In this document: piece by piece, positions 43,443-51,840 of the stretch
Numbering within the stretch: position 1 is the first letter of the stretch
Layout: every line of letters begins with the position of its first letter
Assembly (NCBI RefSeq): GCF_000967865.1
Contig: NZ_JXRU01000024.1
Span: 1 to 64,000, forward strand
DNA from: Microbacterium sp. SA39
GTDB lineage: Bacteria; Actinomycetota; Actinomycetes; Actinomycetales; Microbacteriaceae
Reading direction: 5' to 3'
Length of the DNA: 64,000 nucleotides
Translations under genes and position numbers: made by a program
Notes under the pieces: generated by a model
The model's database searches: none
The model's input: the letters and a program-made list of their open reading frames with translations, nothing else
What the model was told of the DNA's origin: nothing

Positions 43443-44404
43443 GACAGTCTCACTCTCGGGTCGAGCACCGCGTAGGCGATGTCGGCGATCAGGTTGCAGA
43501 GCACCACGGCCACGGCGACCACGATCATCCAGGGCAGCAGCACGAACACGTCGCCCGCGACGAGCGACTGCAGGAACAGCCGCCCCATGCCGGGAATGGC
43601 GAAGATCTGCTCGGTGACCACGAGCCCGCCGATCAGGATCGCCGCGTCCAGGGCCACGACCGTGACGAACGGGGCGAGGGAGTTGCGCACCGCGTGCCGC
43701 CAGATGACCTGTCGCCGCGGCACGCCCTTCGCTCGGGCTGTGCGCACGTAGTCGCTGGAGAGGGCATCGAGCATCGCGGCACGGCCGAATCGGCTCCACG
43801 ACGCGACCAGCGCGATCATGAGCGCGGCGACCGGCAGGATCAGGTGACGGATGTAGTCCAGCACGCCGGTCTGCCCCGGCGAGTTCAGGCCGATGAAGTA
43901 CAGCGGCGGCTCGCTGAGCCCGAACGCCTCCTTCGGCCACACGGCGAACGTCTGGATCAGGATGAGGCCGAACCAGAAGGCCGGCATCGCGATCCCGAGG
44001 TACGAGGCCCCCGTCAGCAGGTTGTCGCCGAGCGAGTACTGCCGCACGGCCGAGTAGACGCTGATGCCTCCGGCGATGAGGATCGCCACGAGCAGACCCC
44101 AGAACGCGAGCTGCAGGGTCGGCCACAGGGCCTCGCCGATCAGCGGGAGCACCGGGGTGCCGGTGCGCGTGCTCACACCCCAGTCGCCGACGACCATCGC
44201 CCGCAGCCACAAGAAGTACTGCTCGGGGATGGAGCGATCGAGGCCGAGCCGCTCGACCTCGCGGGCCAGAGCGGTCGGGTCCTGCGCCAGGCGGAGCTTG
44301 GCGAGCGGATCGAACGTCGCGCGCACCGCCCAGAACAGGACGAAGGAGGCGACGAGGATCACCGGGATCGAGTACAGCACCCGTCGTGTGATGAACGTGA
44401 CCAT
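43439..44404 (-). CDS. dppB: Peptide ABC transporter permease (DppB type)
   Basis: 321-residue permease with six helices. N-terminal FITRRVLYSIPVILVASF, the contact loop RTARAKGVPRRQVIWRHAVR and a C-terminal AYAVLDPRVRLS mark the DppB/OppB family. It starts 60 bp after the binding protein stop, with GGAGG upstream. Confidence 0.9.
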   Translation of the reverse strand: MVTFITRRVLYSIPVILVASFVLFWAVRATFDPLAKLRLAQDPTALAREVERLGLDRSIPEQYFLWLRAMVVGDWGVSTRTGTPVLPLIGEALWPTLQLAFWGLLVAILIAGGISVYSAVRQYSLGDNLLTGASYLGIAMPAFWFGLILIQTFAVWPKEAFGLSEPPLYFIGLNSPGQTGVLDYIRHLILPVAALMIALVASWSRFGRAAMLDALSSDYVRTARAKGVPRRQVIWRHAVRNSLAPFVTVVALDAAILIGGLVVTEQIFAIPGMGRLFLQSLVAGDVFVLLPWMIVVAVAVVLCNLIADIAYAVLDPRVRLS

Positions 44405-44464
44405 GTCGTCGCCTCCTTCCTGTCCGAATTCTGTCCGCGTCGCTGAGCGTGCCGGGCCGCGGGG

Positions 44465-46168
44465 TCAGCCCGCGAGGCCCCACTCGGCGAGGTTCCAGAA
44501 CGGGCCCTCGATCGGGTTGATCTGCAGCGGGCCGCCGACCTTCTCGCTCCACAGCAGCACGTTCGGCACGGCGTCGAGCGGGAGGGAGGGGACGTTCTCG
44601 GCGATCAGCGCGTCGCCTTCGTGGGATGCCGCGATGCGGGCATCCGTGTCGATCTCGCTGTCGACCTGGGTGAGCAGGTCGTCGAGGCCGGGGATGTCCG
44701 CCCGGTAGAAGTTGATGCCGGAGTACCCGTTCGCCTCGCTCGGGATGTTGACCGACGAGAACGTCGCGCTGAGCGTGGGGTCCGGGAACGTGTCGACGAG
44801 CGCCCAGATGCCGGCCTGGAATTCGCCCTCCGGCGCGATCGTGCCGAACAGGTCGGCCGGGGTGACCTGGTCGATGGTCATCTCGAATCCGGCATCCGCC
44901 AGCTGCGACTGCAGCACCTGCACCGTGAGGTCGCGGCGCTTGTTGCCGGCGAGCGTCTTGATCGAGAAGGTCGCGGTCTCGCCGCCCTTCGCCCAGACGC
45001 CGTCGGAGTTCTTCTCCCAGCCATCGCCCTCCATGAGCTCGTCGACCTTGTCGAGATCGAGCGTGTACTTCGAGAAGTCGTCCGACGCGAACGGTGCGAC
45101 CATCGGCGAGTTGAAGCTCTGCTGCGCCTTGTCGATGCCGAGTCCGCCGAAGAGGCGCTTGACGATGGCGTCGCGGTCGATCGAATAGGCGAGTGCCTGG
45201 CGTACGGCGACCGAGTCGAAGGGGGCTGCGGCGTTGTTCAACCAGATGGCCTCCAGGTTGCCGCTGCGGGCGTCGACCTGCGACTTGATGCCGGGCAGCC
45301 CGGCCTCGATCTGGGTGAGCGCGTCGAGCTGCGGGGTCGGGGCGAGCACACTGACCTGGCCGCTCTTGAGCGCCTGGAACGCGGCCGTCGTGTCGGGCAG
45401 GAACAGGAAGGTCACCTTGTCGAGGTGCGGCTTCTCGCCCCAGTAGTTCTCGTTCGGCACGAGCGTGACCGACGTGCCGCGGGTCCACTTCTCGATCTTC
45501 CACGGGCCGCCGCTGAAGTCGTAGCCGTCGGCCATCATCGCGCCGCGGTCCTGCCCCTCGAGGATGTGGGCGGGCATGATCCCGTAGACGCTGAACAGCG
45601 TGCGCCATCCGGCGTAGGCGGAGTCGAGCGTGACCACGGCCTTCTTCGGGTCGCTCGCGTCGACATCGGCGATCCGGTCGTAGCCGGTCTTGTCGAAGAT
45701 GTCGTCGCCGTCGCGGATCTGCAGGGCGGTGTAGGCGAAGTCGGCCGAGGTGATGGGCTCGCCGTCGGACCAGACGGCATCCGGGTTGATCTCGTAGGTG
45801 ATCGTCTGCGTGCCGTCGTCGGCGACCTCGGTGGTCGGCTCGCCCGTGACGAGGTCGGAGGGCTGCGGAACCCACTCCTCGTCGACCAGACGCGTCTCGA
45901 ACACGGCCGGCATGGTCGGGATCTGCATGACGTAGGTGCCCCAGATCGATCCTCCGCAGGTGGCGATCCAGTCGGCGCAGTCGGGTTCCTGCTCGGCGCC
46001 GATCACGAGTTCGCCGCCGTCGACGACGGCGACCTCCTCGTTCGTCTCGGCCGGTGCGGGAGCCGACGTGCAGGCGGCGAGGGAGCCGATCAGCGCGACG
46101 GTGCTGAGGGCCGCGATCAGGCGGCGACGGGAAGAGGGGACAGCGGTGCGGAGCAATGATTTCGACAT
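44465..46168 (-). CDS. Peptide ABC transporter substrate-binding lipoprotein
   Basis: 567-residue family 5 solute-binding protein. Lipoprotein signal with lipobox SLAAC (Cys at about 33). The family 5 block YEINPDAVWSDGEPITSADFAY is present, as are FRLDLTV-like later blocks (ALAYSIDRDAIVKRLFGG). It binds oligopeptides or similar solutes for DppBCDF. First gene of the operon, immediately downstream of the S9 peptidase gene. Confidence 0.88.
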   Translation of the reverse strand: MSKSLLRTAVPSSRRRLIAALSTVALIGSLAACTSAPAPAETNEEVAVVDGGELVIGAEQEPDCADWIATCGGSIWGTYVMQIPTMPAVFETRLVDEEWVPQPSDLVTGEPTTEVADDGTQTITYEINPDAVWSDGEPITSADFAYTALQIRDGDDIFDKTGYDRIADVDASDPKKAVVTLDSAYAGWRTLFSVYGIMPAHILEGQDRGAMMADGYDFSGGPWKIEKWTRGTSVTLVPNENYWGEKPHLDKVTFLFLPDTTAAFQALKSGQVSVLAPTPQLDALTQIEAGLPGIKSQVDARSGNLEAIWLNNAAAPFDSVAVRQALAYSIDRDAIVKRLFGGLGIDKAQQSFNSPMVAPFASDDFSKYTLDLDKVDELMEGDGWEKNSDGVWAKGGETATFSIKTLAGNKRRDLTVQVLQSQLADAGFEMTIDQVTPADLFGTIAPEGEFQAGIWALVDTFPDPTLSATFSSVNIPSEANGYSGINFYRADIPGLDDLLTQVDSEIDTDARIAASHEGDALIAENVPSLPLDAVPNVLLWSEKVGGPLQINPIEGPFWNLAEWGLAG

Positions 46169-46256
46169 GGACGGATCTCCAGTGAGCGTGCGACGAGGGA
46201 ACAGTGCAGAGGGTGCTGTGGTGCGGGTGGTGGTCCGACTCTAGAACTGACCGCGA

Positions 46257-46281
46257 TAGATAGCAAGCACTTTAGTCAATG
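46257..46281 (-). promoter_or_regulatory. Possible promoter/operator of the dpp operon
   Basis: On the minus strand: CATTGACTAAAGTGCTTGCT followed by ATCTA. It contains a TTGACT hexamer and TTGCTAT, which resembles the block found upstream of the S9 peptidase and dehalogenase-like genes. It overlaps the stop of the S9 gene. Spacing is not a standard -35/-10 pair. Confidence 0.35.
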
Positions 46282-48138
46282 TTCGTGACTATCGGTGAGA
46301 TCGTCCGTGTTCCAGGGCTCTCCGGCCAGTGTGCGCAGCGCGAGTTCCTGCATCCGGCGCTGGGTGTGGACGGCACCCTCGAGGCCCGTCGGCTCGTGTC
46401 CGCCCTCGAAGATGTCGAGCACGACGTCGCCGCCGCGAGCGGCGAGCCGGTCGACATAGCCCTGCACGCCGACGACGGGCGTGCGGGTGTCGATCGAGCC
46501 CTGATTGATCCAGACGGATGCCGTGACGTCGTCGAGGTACGAGATGGCAGAGAACCGCTCGACGAGCTCGGGCGGCACCCACGAGCTCCAGACCGTGCGC
46601 ACGGCGGGGTTCATCGCCTCGATCGTGACCGACCAGTCGGCGACCGCGACCTGCGCGAGTCCGCCGGCGAACAGGTCGGGCAGGCGACCCACGCTGAGGA
46701 GGGTCATATGCCCGCCGTACGACTCCCCCGTGACGAACGTGGATGCCGGGTCGGCGAGGCCCTGCGCGCGCAACCAGGCGATCGCCGCCTGCACGTCTTC
46801 GATCTCACGGTCCCCGCCGACGTTCCAGAAGCCCTCGCGGAAGGCCCGCCCGAACGTCACCGATCCGCGGTAGTTCAGCGCGGCGTAGGCGAAGCCGGCG
46901 TCGAGCCAGGCCTGGGCCGACGAGTCGTAGCGGTCGACCACGACGAGGTTGGGTCCGCCGTGGATCGCGAGGATCGTTCCGAGCGGCTCGCGCCCCGAGG
47001 GGCGCCCCGACCAGAGCTGGATCTTCGTGCCGTCGGCGCTGGTCACCAGCGTGGAGGAGAGCGGATGCCCCGGCGGCACGGCCGCGGGCGCGATGAGGGT
47101 CTTCTCGACACCGTCGAGAGCCATCTCGGTGACGTGCAGCGGCACGGCCCAGCTCGAGCGCAGCGCGCGCACGGCGCCGTCGGGTGCGAAGTACGACGTC
47201 CAGTAGTACGGGTGCAGGTTCGCGACATCCGGCTCGGCGAAGCTGCCGCCCTCGAGCACAGTGCGCGCCGTGCCGTCGGCCTCGTGCAGTTCGAGCAGAT
47301 GCTGGATGCCGTCGCGGTCGATGTGCAGGGCGAGCACACGCCCGCTCGGCGCGTGCCAGTCGAGCGCGAGCACCTCGCCGGTGAGCGCAGGCAGGTCGAA
47401 GTCGCGGCGCTCTCCGGTGCGCGGATGCCAGATGGCAGGGCGGGAGAACCCGCTGCGTTCGGTGTTCACCAGCAGTCGTTCGTCGCCGGGCGTGGAGGAG
47501 AAGCGCACGGCACGGATCGGCCCGTCCGGCAGATCGTCGAGCGTCGCGACGTGCGCTCCGGTTACACCATCCACCACGGTGATCCGCGGACGACGGATGC
47601 CGGGATTGTGGTCGGTCGTGTCGATCGAGACGAGCGACCCGTCGTGCGAGGGCAGCCCGAACCAGGCCTCCACGGGGTTCGAGTAGACGATCCGCGGCTC
47701 GCCCCAGGGCGCTGCGGGGATCATCAGCACGTGGAATCCCTCTTCGTCGACGACCGTGGCGACGATCGTGGAGCCGTCGGTCGACGACTCCAATCCGCGC
47801 AGCACGTAGGGTTCGCGGCCGGGCGTGAGCTCGACCCGTTCCGATCCGTCGAGGGAGGTCGCGACGACTGCGCCGACCTCGGATCCGCCGCCGTCATCGA
47901 TGTCGACGATCCAGCGTCCGTCGTTCGTGATGATGGCGCCGGTGCTCACGGCGAACGGCAGGGGCGCCGCTGGTTCGGCAGGCGCCGCCCAGACGCGGCC
48001 GCGCGCGCCGTCGGGGTGATTCTCGATCACCAGCGCGAGGTCGGCCGGGCCGGCGGCGGGGCGCACGGTGAGCAGGTGCGGCGTCGCGAAGCGCTCCGAG
48101 AGCGGGTCCGACGTGGATTCCTCCGGGGTGTGCAGCAT
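46276..48138 (-). CDS. S9 family prolyl oligopeptidase-like peptidase
   Basis: 620-residue serine peptidase. The N-terminal about 370 residues form a beta-propeller with repeated DG-containing blades. The C-terminal alpha/beta-hydrolase domain has the nucleophile S473 in GESYGGH, the oxyanion strand ILAIHGGPN, and the catalytic His in GGHEPTG. No signal peptide, so it is cytosolic and would cleave peptides brought in by the adjacent Dpp-type transporter. The start at 48138 fits the family length. Divergent from the TetR gene. Confidence 0.85.
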   Translation of the reverse strand: MLHTPEESTSDPLSERFATPHLLTVRPAAGPADLALVIENHPDGARGRVWAAPAEPAAPLPFAVSTGAIITNDGRWIVDIDDGGGSEVGAVVATSLDGSERVELTPGREPYVLRGLESSTDGSTIVATVVDEEGFHVLMIPAAPWGEPRIVYSNPVEAWFGLPSHDGSLVSIDTTDHNPGIRRPRITVVDGVTGAHVATLDDLPDGPIRAVRFSSTPGDERLLVNTERSGFSRPAIWHPRTGERRDFDLPALTGEVLALDWHAPSGRVLALHIDRDGIQHLLELHEADGTARTVLEGGSFAEPDVANLHPYYWTSYFAPDGAVRALRSSWAVPLHVTEMALDGVEKTLIAPAAVPPGHPLSSTLVTSADGTKIQLWSGRPSGREPLGTILAIHGGPNLVVVDRYDSSAQAWLDAGFAYAALNYRGSVTFGRAFREGFWNVGGDREIEDVQAAIAWLRAQGLADPASTFVTGESYGGHMTLLSVGRLPDLFAGGLAQVAVADWSVTIEAMNPAVRTVWSSWVPPELVERFSAISYLDDVTASVWINQGSIDTRTPVVGVQGYVDRLAARGGDVVLDIFEGGHEPTGLEGAVHTQRRMQELALRTLAGEPWNTDDLTDSHEH

Positions 48139-48160
48139 CCTTGCCCTCTCCTCGCGATCG

Positions 48161-48185
48161 CCAATGGCGTTGACTATAGCATTGG
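48161..48185. promoter_or_regulatory. Operator candidate for TetR (48307)
   Basis: CCAATG ... CATTGG inverted repeat enclosing CGTTGACTATAGCA (48168-48181), in the spacer between the S9 peptidase gene and the divergent tetR. The same 14 bp occur at 51253-51266. On the minus strand it reads TGCTATAGT, which also resembles an extended -10 box for the peptidase gene. Confidence 0.5.
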
Positions 48186-48306
48186 CTAAGCTCTCGGACC
48201 AGGGATCCGTTCGTTGTCGATGACGCTGACAGACAGCGTGACGACGGTGAGGTACCGTGATCTCTGCGTGACCGATTCCCGGTGACGAGAGCGAAGGAGT
48301 GACTCG

Positions 48307-49023
48307 ATGGCGACTCGGAAGGCCGCGGGCACGGCGAAGGCGCCGACCCGCACGAACGGCACCGCCGCCCGCCCCCGACGCGCCCGCGACTCGCTCAGCC
48401 GCGAGATCATCGTGGCCGCCGCCGACCGTGTCGTCGAGCGCGAGGGTCTCGACCGCCTCACCTTCCAGGCGATCGGCGAAGAGCTCGGCGCGCACCCGAC
48501 CTCGATCTATCGGCACTTCCGCGACAAGGACGAGCTGCTCCTCGCCCTCATCGACACTCTTCGCGCCCGCTCCTACAGCGGCGGCATGGTCGCGACGGAC
48601 GACTGGCTCGCCGACCTGCGCACTCAGGCGCACCTCATCCACGACCACTACATGCGCTACCCCGAGTTCGCGCTGCAGATGGCCCTGCGCCGGCCCACCG
48701 ACTTCACGTCGATGGAGTTCTCGATCGGCGCGCTGCGACGCGGCGGCTACGAGCCGGAGCAGGCGGCGCTGTACGCCCGAGCTCTCGGGCAGCTGATCCG
48801 CTCGGCATCCAGCATCCAGGCTGCGCTCACGGCACTGCCGGCCGACGTGCAGGACGCCGACGAGCTCACGTGGCAGATGGACTACCGGCGGCTCGACGTA
48901 GCCGAGTTCCCGAACATCGCGTGGACGGGCGACAGCCTCCCCGGCATCCGCGATCCCCGCGCCTGGGAGACTGCGCTCGATCTGCTCCTGGAGAGCATCG
49001 AGCGCCACGCGCCCGGCGCCTGA
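48307..49023 (+). CDS. TetR family regulator
   Basis: 238-residue TetR regulator. A basic N-terminus (ATRKAAGTAKAPTRTNG) leads to the helix-turn-helix LTFQAIGEELGAHPTSIYRHF (about 50-70). The C-terminal ligand domain follows. It is divergent from the S9 peptidase gene with a shared operator-like palindrome between. It is the likely repressor of the peptidase and possibly of the dehalogenase-like gene at 51213. GAAGGAG before the ATG supports the start. Confidence 0.85.
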   Translation: MATRKAAGTAKAPTRTNGTAARPRRARDSLSREIIVAAADRVVEREGLDRLTFQAIGEELGAHPTSIYRHFRDKDELLLALIDTLRARSYSGGMVATDDWLADLRTQAHLIHDHYMRYPEFALQMALRRPTDFTSMEFSIGALRRGGYEPEQAALYARALGQLIRSASSIQAALTALPADVQDADELTWQMDYRRLDVAEFPNIAWTGDSLPGIRDPRAWETALDLLLESIERHAPGA

Positions 49024-49046
49024 GCCGCCTCTGCTCGCCCGCACTG

Positions 49047-49114
49047 CGGAGGGGATCTGCACTTCGGAGGATGATCCCAGCCGGATCGGTCCTCCGTAGT
49101 GCAGATCTCCTCCG
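49047..49114. repeat. Family E palindromic repeat
   Basis: 68-nt inverted repeat: CGGAGGGGATCTGCACTTCG then GAGGA, mirrored by TCCTCCGTAGTGCAGATCTC then CTCCG. It lies between the convergent TetR and M20 peptidase genes. Second copy at 62585-62650. Confidence 0.88.
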
Positions 49115-49207
49115 AAGCGCTGAGGGCTCGGGAGGAGAACTCCGCCTGGGCGGAGCATCCGCTCCGGGGCATCCGCCCGAGAGCGGGAACCCCTCCGGAT
49201 GCTTCGC

Positions 49208-50344
49208 CTACGGCTTCCGAACCTCCGGATGCTGCGCCTCCGGATGCTGCGCGGTCGCGCCCGTGAGCTCGTCGAGCATTCCGGCGACGAGCTCGATCCG
49301 CTCCATCATCGAGTCGATCGACACCCACTCGTGATCGGCGTGCGCGCCGGCGCCGCGCGGCCCGAGTCCGTCGAGGGTTCGCGCGCCGACCGCGGCGGTG
49401 AAGTTGCCGTCGGATGCTCCGCCGGCGGAGACCGCTTCCACCTCTGGATGCCCGAGACGCGCGGCGACCCGACGGGCACAGGCGAGCAGCTCCGCCGACA
49501 CGCTCTCCTCCATCGGCGGGCGGTTGATGCCTCCCGAGACCGACACGGTCACGTCGTCGGTGTGCGCGCCGAGCTGCTGCATCGCGGCATCCACTCGTTC
49601 CAGCTCACCCAGCGACCACGCCCGCACATCGATTCGGAGGTCGGCGTGTTCCGGGATGACGTTGGTCACGGTCCCCGCCTGCGCGACCGTCGGGCTCACC
49701 GTGGTCCCCGCGGCATCATCAGCCAGACGGGGCAGCGCGAGCACGTGGTGTGCGAGCTCGGCGAGCGCGCTGCGTCCCTTCCACGGTTCGAGGCCGGCAT
49801 GCGCCGCGCGTCCGGCGAAGCCGATGCGGTAGATGCTGCCGCCGCGTCGCGCGATCTTGAGCGCACCGTCGAGGCTCGGTTCGAGCACCAGCACGGTGCC
49901 GGCTCGCGCCGCCTCCCGCTCGATCAGTGCGCGCGAGGTGAGCGAGCCCACTTCTTCGTCGCTCGACAGCAGCACCGCGACCGAGCCGGGCCGAGCGATC
50001 CGCTCGAGTGCGGCCGCCATGATCACGATGCCCGCCTTCATGTCGAAGACCCCGGGGCCGGTGGCGCGGTCGCCGTCGACGTGGAACGGTCGGTCGACGG
50101 TCGTCCCCTTCGGGAAGACGGTGTCCAGGTGCCCGAGCAGCAGCACCGACGGAGCACCCCCGCCCGACCAGCGCAGGTGGTCGATGCCGTCGACGGTCTC
50201 GATCATCCCCGCCTCGCCGATCACGGGATCGAGCCACGAGCACACCAGGCGCTGCGCAGCCGCGAGTCCATCGGCATCCCCGGTGGGCGTCTCGACCGAG
50301 ACGAGTTCAGCCAGGCGCTCGATCTCGCGGCTCCGCGCGTTCAT
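49208..50344 (-). CDS. M20 family peptidase
   Basis: 378-residue metallopeptidase of the M20/carboxypeptidase G2 type. The first zinc site is LLGHLDTVF, the bridging Asp is in GPGVFDMKAG, and the catalytic Glu pair is in SSDEEVGS. The dimerisation domain and a second zinc region (ADHEWVSIDSM) follow. It removes C-terminal residues or N-acyl groups from small peptides. It overlaps the dehalogenase-like gene by four bases (ATGA). The C-terminus carries a short AQHPEAQHPE repeat encoded by GGATGC-containing DNA. Confidence 0.87.
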   Translation of the reverse strand: MNARSREIERLAELVSVETPTGDADGLAAAQRLVCSWLDPVIGEAGMIETVDGIDHLRWSGGGAPSVLLLGHLDTVFPKGTTVDRPFHVDGDRATGPGVFDMKAGIVIMAAALERIARPGSVAVLLSSDEEVGSLTSRALIEREAARAGTVLVLEPSLDGALKIARRGGSIYRIGFAGRAAHAGLEPWKGRSALAELAHHVLALPRLADDAAGTTVSPTVAQAGTVTNVIPEHADLRIDVRAWSLGELERVDAAMQQLGAHTDDVTVSVSGGINRPPMEESVSAELLACARRVAARLGHPEVEAVSAGGASDGNFTAAVGARTLDGLGPRGAGAHADHEWVSIDSMMERIELVAGMLDELTGATAQHPEAQHPEVRKP

Positions 50345-51213
50345 GCCGCGACCTCGACGGTCGAGAGGAAGTCGCGCAGTGCGGCGGCCGTCGCAGCCGG
50401 CGCTTCCTCTGCCAGGTAGTGGTCGGCCTCGATCGCGGCTCCCGTGACGCCAGGCGCATACGGCGCCCAGGTCGCGAGCATGTCGAAGTTGCGGCCGACG
50501 TAGCTGTGCGCTCCCCACAGGGCGAGCACCGGGCAGTCGACCGTGCGGCCGGCGCCACGATCGGCGCGGTCGTGATCGAGATCGACGGATGCCGCGGCGC
50601 GATAGTCCGCGCAGGACGCGAACACCGAGTCGCTGTCGAAGCACCGCAGGTACTCCGGCCAGGCGTCGGGAAGCCGATCGCTGTCGTGACGTCGCCCGGT
50701 GAAGCGACTCCGCAGCCAGGTCTCCCTGTCGGCATCGATGAGCGCCTCGGGAAGCCCCCCGCTCCGGGCGAGGAAGAACCAGTGGAAGTACGCGGTGGCC
50801 ATCTCGCGGTCGACGTTCTCGAACATGTGCAGCGTCGGCACGATGTCGAGCACGGCCACGGTTGCCACGGCATCCGCATGATCGAGGGCCATCCGATGCG
50901 CGACGCGCCCTCCTCGGTCGTGTCCGACGACGGCGAAGCGCGAGAAGCCGAGTTCGCGCATGAGCGTCACCTGATCCCGGGCCATCGCGCGCTTGTCGTA
51001 GTGATCGCCTCGCGGTTTGGCGGAGTCGCCGTAGCCGCGCAGGTCGGCGGCGACGACCGTGTGGTCGGCGGCGAGCGCCTCAGCCACGTCGTGCCACATC
51101 GCCTTCGTCTCGGGATAGCCGTGGAGCAGCAGCACCGGGGAGCCGGAGCCGCGCACGTCAGCGGAGATCCCGATGCCGTCGCAGTCCACCACCATCGTGC
51201 GGGGTGAGGTCAT
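50341..51213 (-). CDS. Haloacetate dehalogenase-like alpha/beta hydrolase
   Basis: 290-residue alpha/beta hydrolase. The nucleophile is Asp99 in VVGHDRGGRVAHR, unlike the Ser of esterases. D123 and a C-terminal His (about 265, DHYLAEEAP) complete the triad. The AYFHWFF block with H144/W145 matches the halide-binding residues of fluoroacetate dehalogenases. It may cleave a haloacid or epoxide; the substrate is not proven. It is co-transcribed with the M20 peptidase, and the TGCTATAGTCAACG block lies upstream. Confidence 0.75.
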   Translation of the reverse strand: MTSPRTMVVDCDGIGISADVRGSGSPVLLLHGYPETKAMWHDVAEALAADHTVVAADLRGYGDSAKPRGDHYDKRAMARDQVTLMRELGFSRFAVVGHDRGGRVAHRMALDHADAVATVAVLDIVPTLHMFENVDREMATAYFHWFFLARSGGLPEALIDADRETWLRSRFTGRRHDSDRLPDAWPEYLRCFDSDSVFASCADYRAAASVDLDHDRADRGAGRTVDCPVLALWGAHSYVGRNFDMLATWAPYAPGVTGAAIEADHYLAEEAPAATAAALRDFLSTVEVAA

Positions 51214-51252
51214 CGTCGTCCCACTCTCGAAGTCCAGTCAGCAAGTCAATCA

Positions 51253-51266
51253 CGTTGACTATAGCA
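51253..51266 (-). promoter_or_regulatory. Operator/promoter block shared with the S9 peptidase gene
   Basis: On the minus strand TGCTATAGTCAACG, identical to 48168-48181, 40 bp upstream of the dehalogenase-like gene and in the same orientation relative to its gene. It may be both an extended -10 (TGCTATAGT) and part of a TetR site. Confidence 0.5.
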
Positions 51267-51310
51267 ATGACCAGTCGGTGGAGATAGCCCTCCGGCTGTC
51301 GATTCCGGTC

Positions 51311-51811
51311 TCAGAGTGCCGCGACGGCCGCGACGAGCGGCGCCGCACCCGGCGCCGACGCCCTGACCCGCAGCGTGGTTCCGTCCGACGCGCGCACGAT
51401 CAGCATCCGCCGCGCCGCCGCACCGCGCATCCGGTGCGAGACGATGTCGCGGTAGCGGATGCGGCGCTCCACACCGAACACCGTCCGGAAGGTGACCCCG
51501 TCCCCGCCCGGCAGCACATACCGGTTGCGATACGCCAGCAGCACCAGCAGACCGACGACGAGCAACACAACCGATGCGATGCGGAACGGCACCGGGTCGC
51601 GCATGTCACCGCTGCCGAAGCCCAGCAGCGACGACAGGGCGGCGAGAGCGAGCAGCACCCCGGCGACGATGGCGACGAACCGGGGCAGGCGGATGCGGGG
51701 ATCCGGGGCCTTCGCGCGCGTCGAGCGCATGAAGAACGAGCGCACGAGCACCACGACGAAGACCAGCGCCAACGCGAAGAGCACGATCTTCAGCACGAAG
51801 GCGGGGATCAT
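51311..51811 (-). CDS. Membrane protein with PH-like domain
   Basis: 166-residue protein with three hydrophobic segments (about 5-25, 44-64, 77-94), followed by a C-terminal beta-rich cytosolic part (GVTFRTVFGVERRIRYRDIV, MLIVRASDGTTLRVRA). The latter resembles the bacterial PH-like domains found behind short membrane anchors. No catalytic motif. Monocistronic. Confidence 0.6.
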   Translation of the reverse strand: MIPAFVLKIVLFALALVFVVVLVRSFFMRSTRAKAPDPRIRLPRFVAIVAGVLLALAALSSLLGFGSGDMRDPVPFRIASVVLLVVGLLVLLAYRNRYVLPGGDGVTFRTVFGVERRIRYRDIVSHRMRGAAARRMLIVRASDGTTLRVRASAPGAAPLVAAVAAL

Positions 51812-51840
51812 CCTCCGACGCTACCAAGCCCTGGCCGGCG

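Noticed and set aside
44621..46159. Plus-strand frame of 512 codons opposite the peptide-binding lipoprotein gene
   Set aside because: No start signal or motif; the minus strand has a lipobox and family 5 binding protein features.
46279..48189. Long plus-strand open frame opposite the S9 peptidase gene
   Set aside because: The minus strand carries a full peptidase with catalytic motifs; the plus frame has Arg/Asp/Val-rich composition from reversed codons and no domain.
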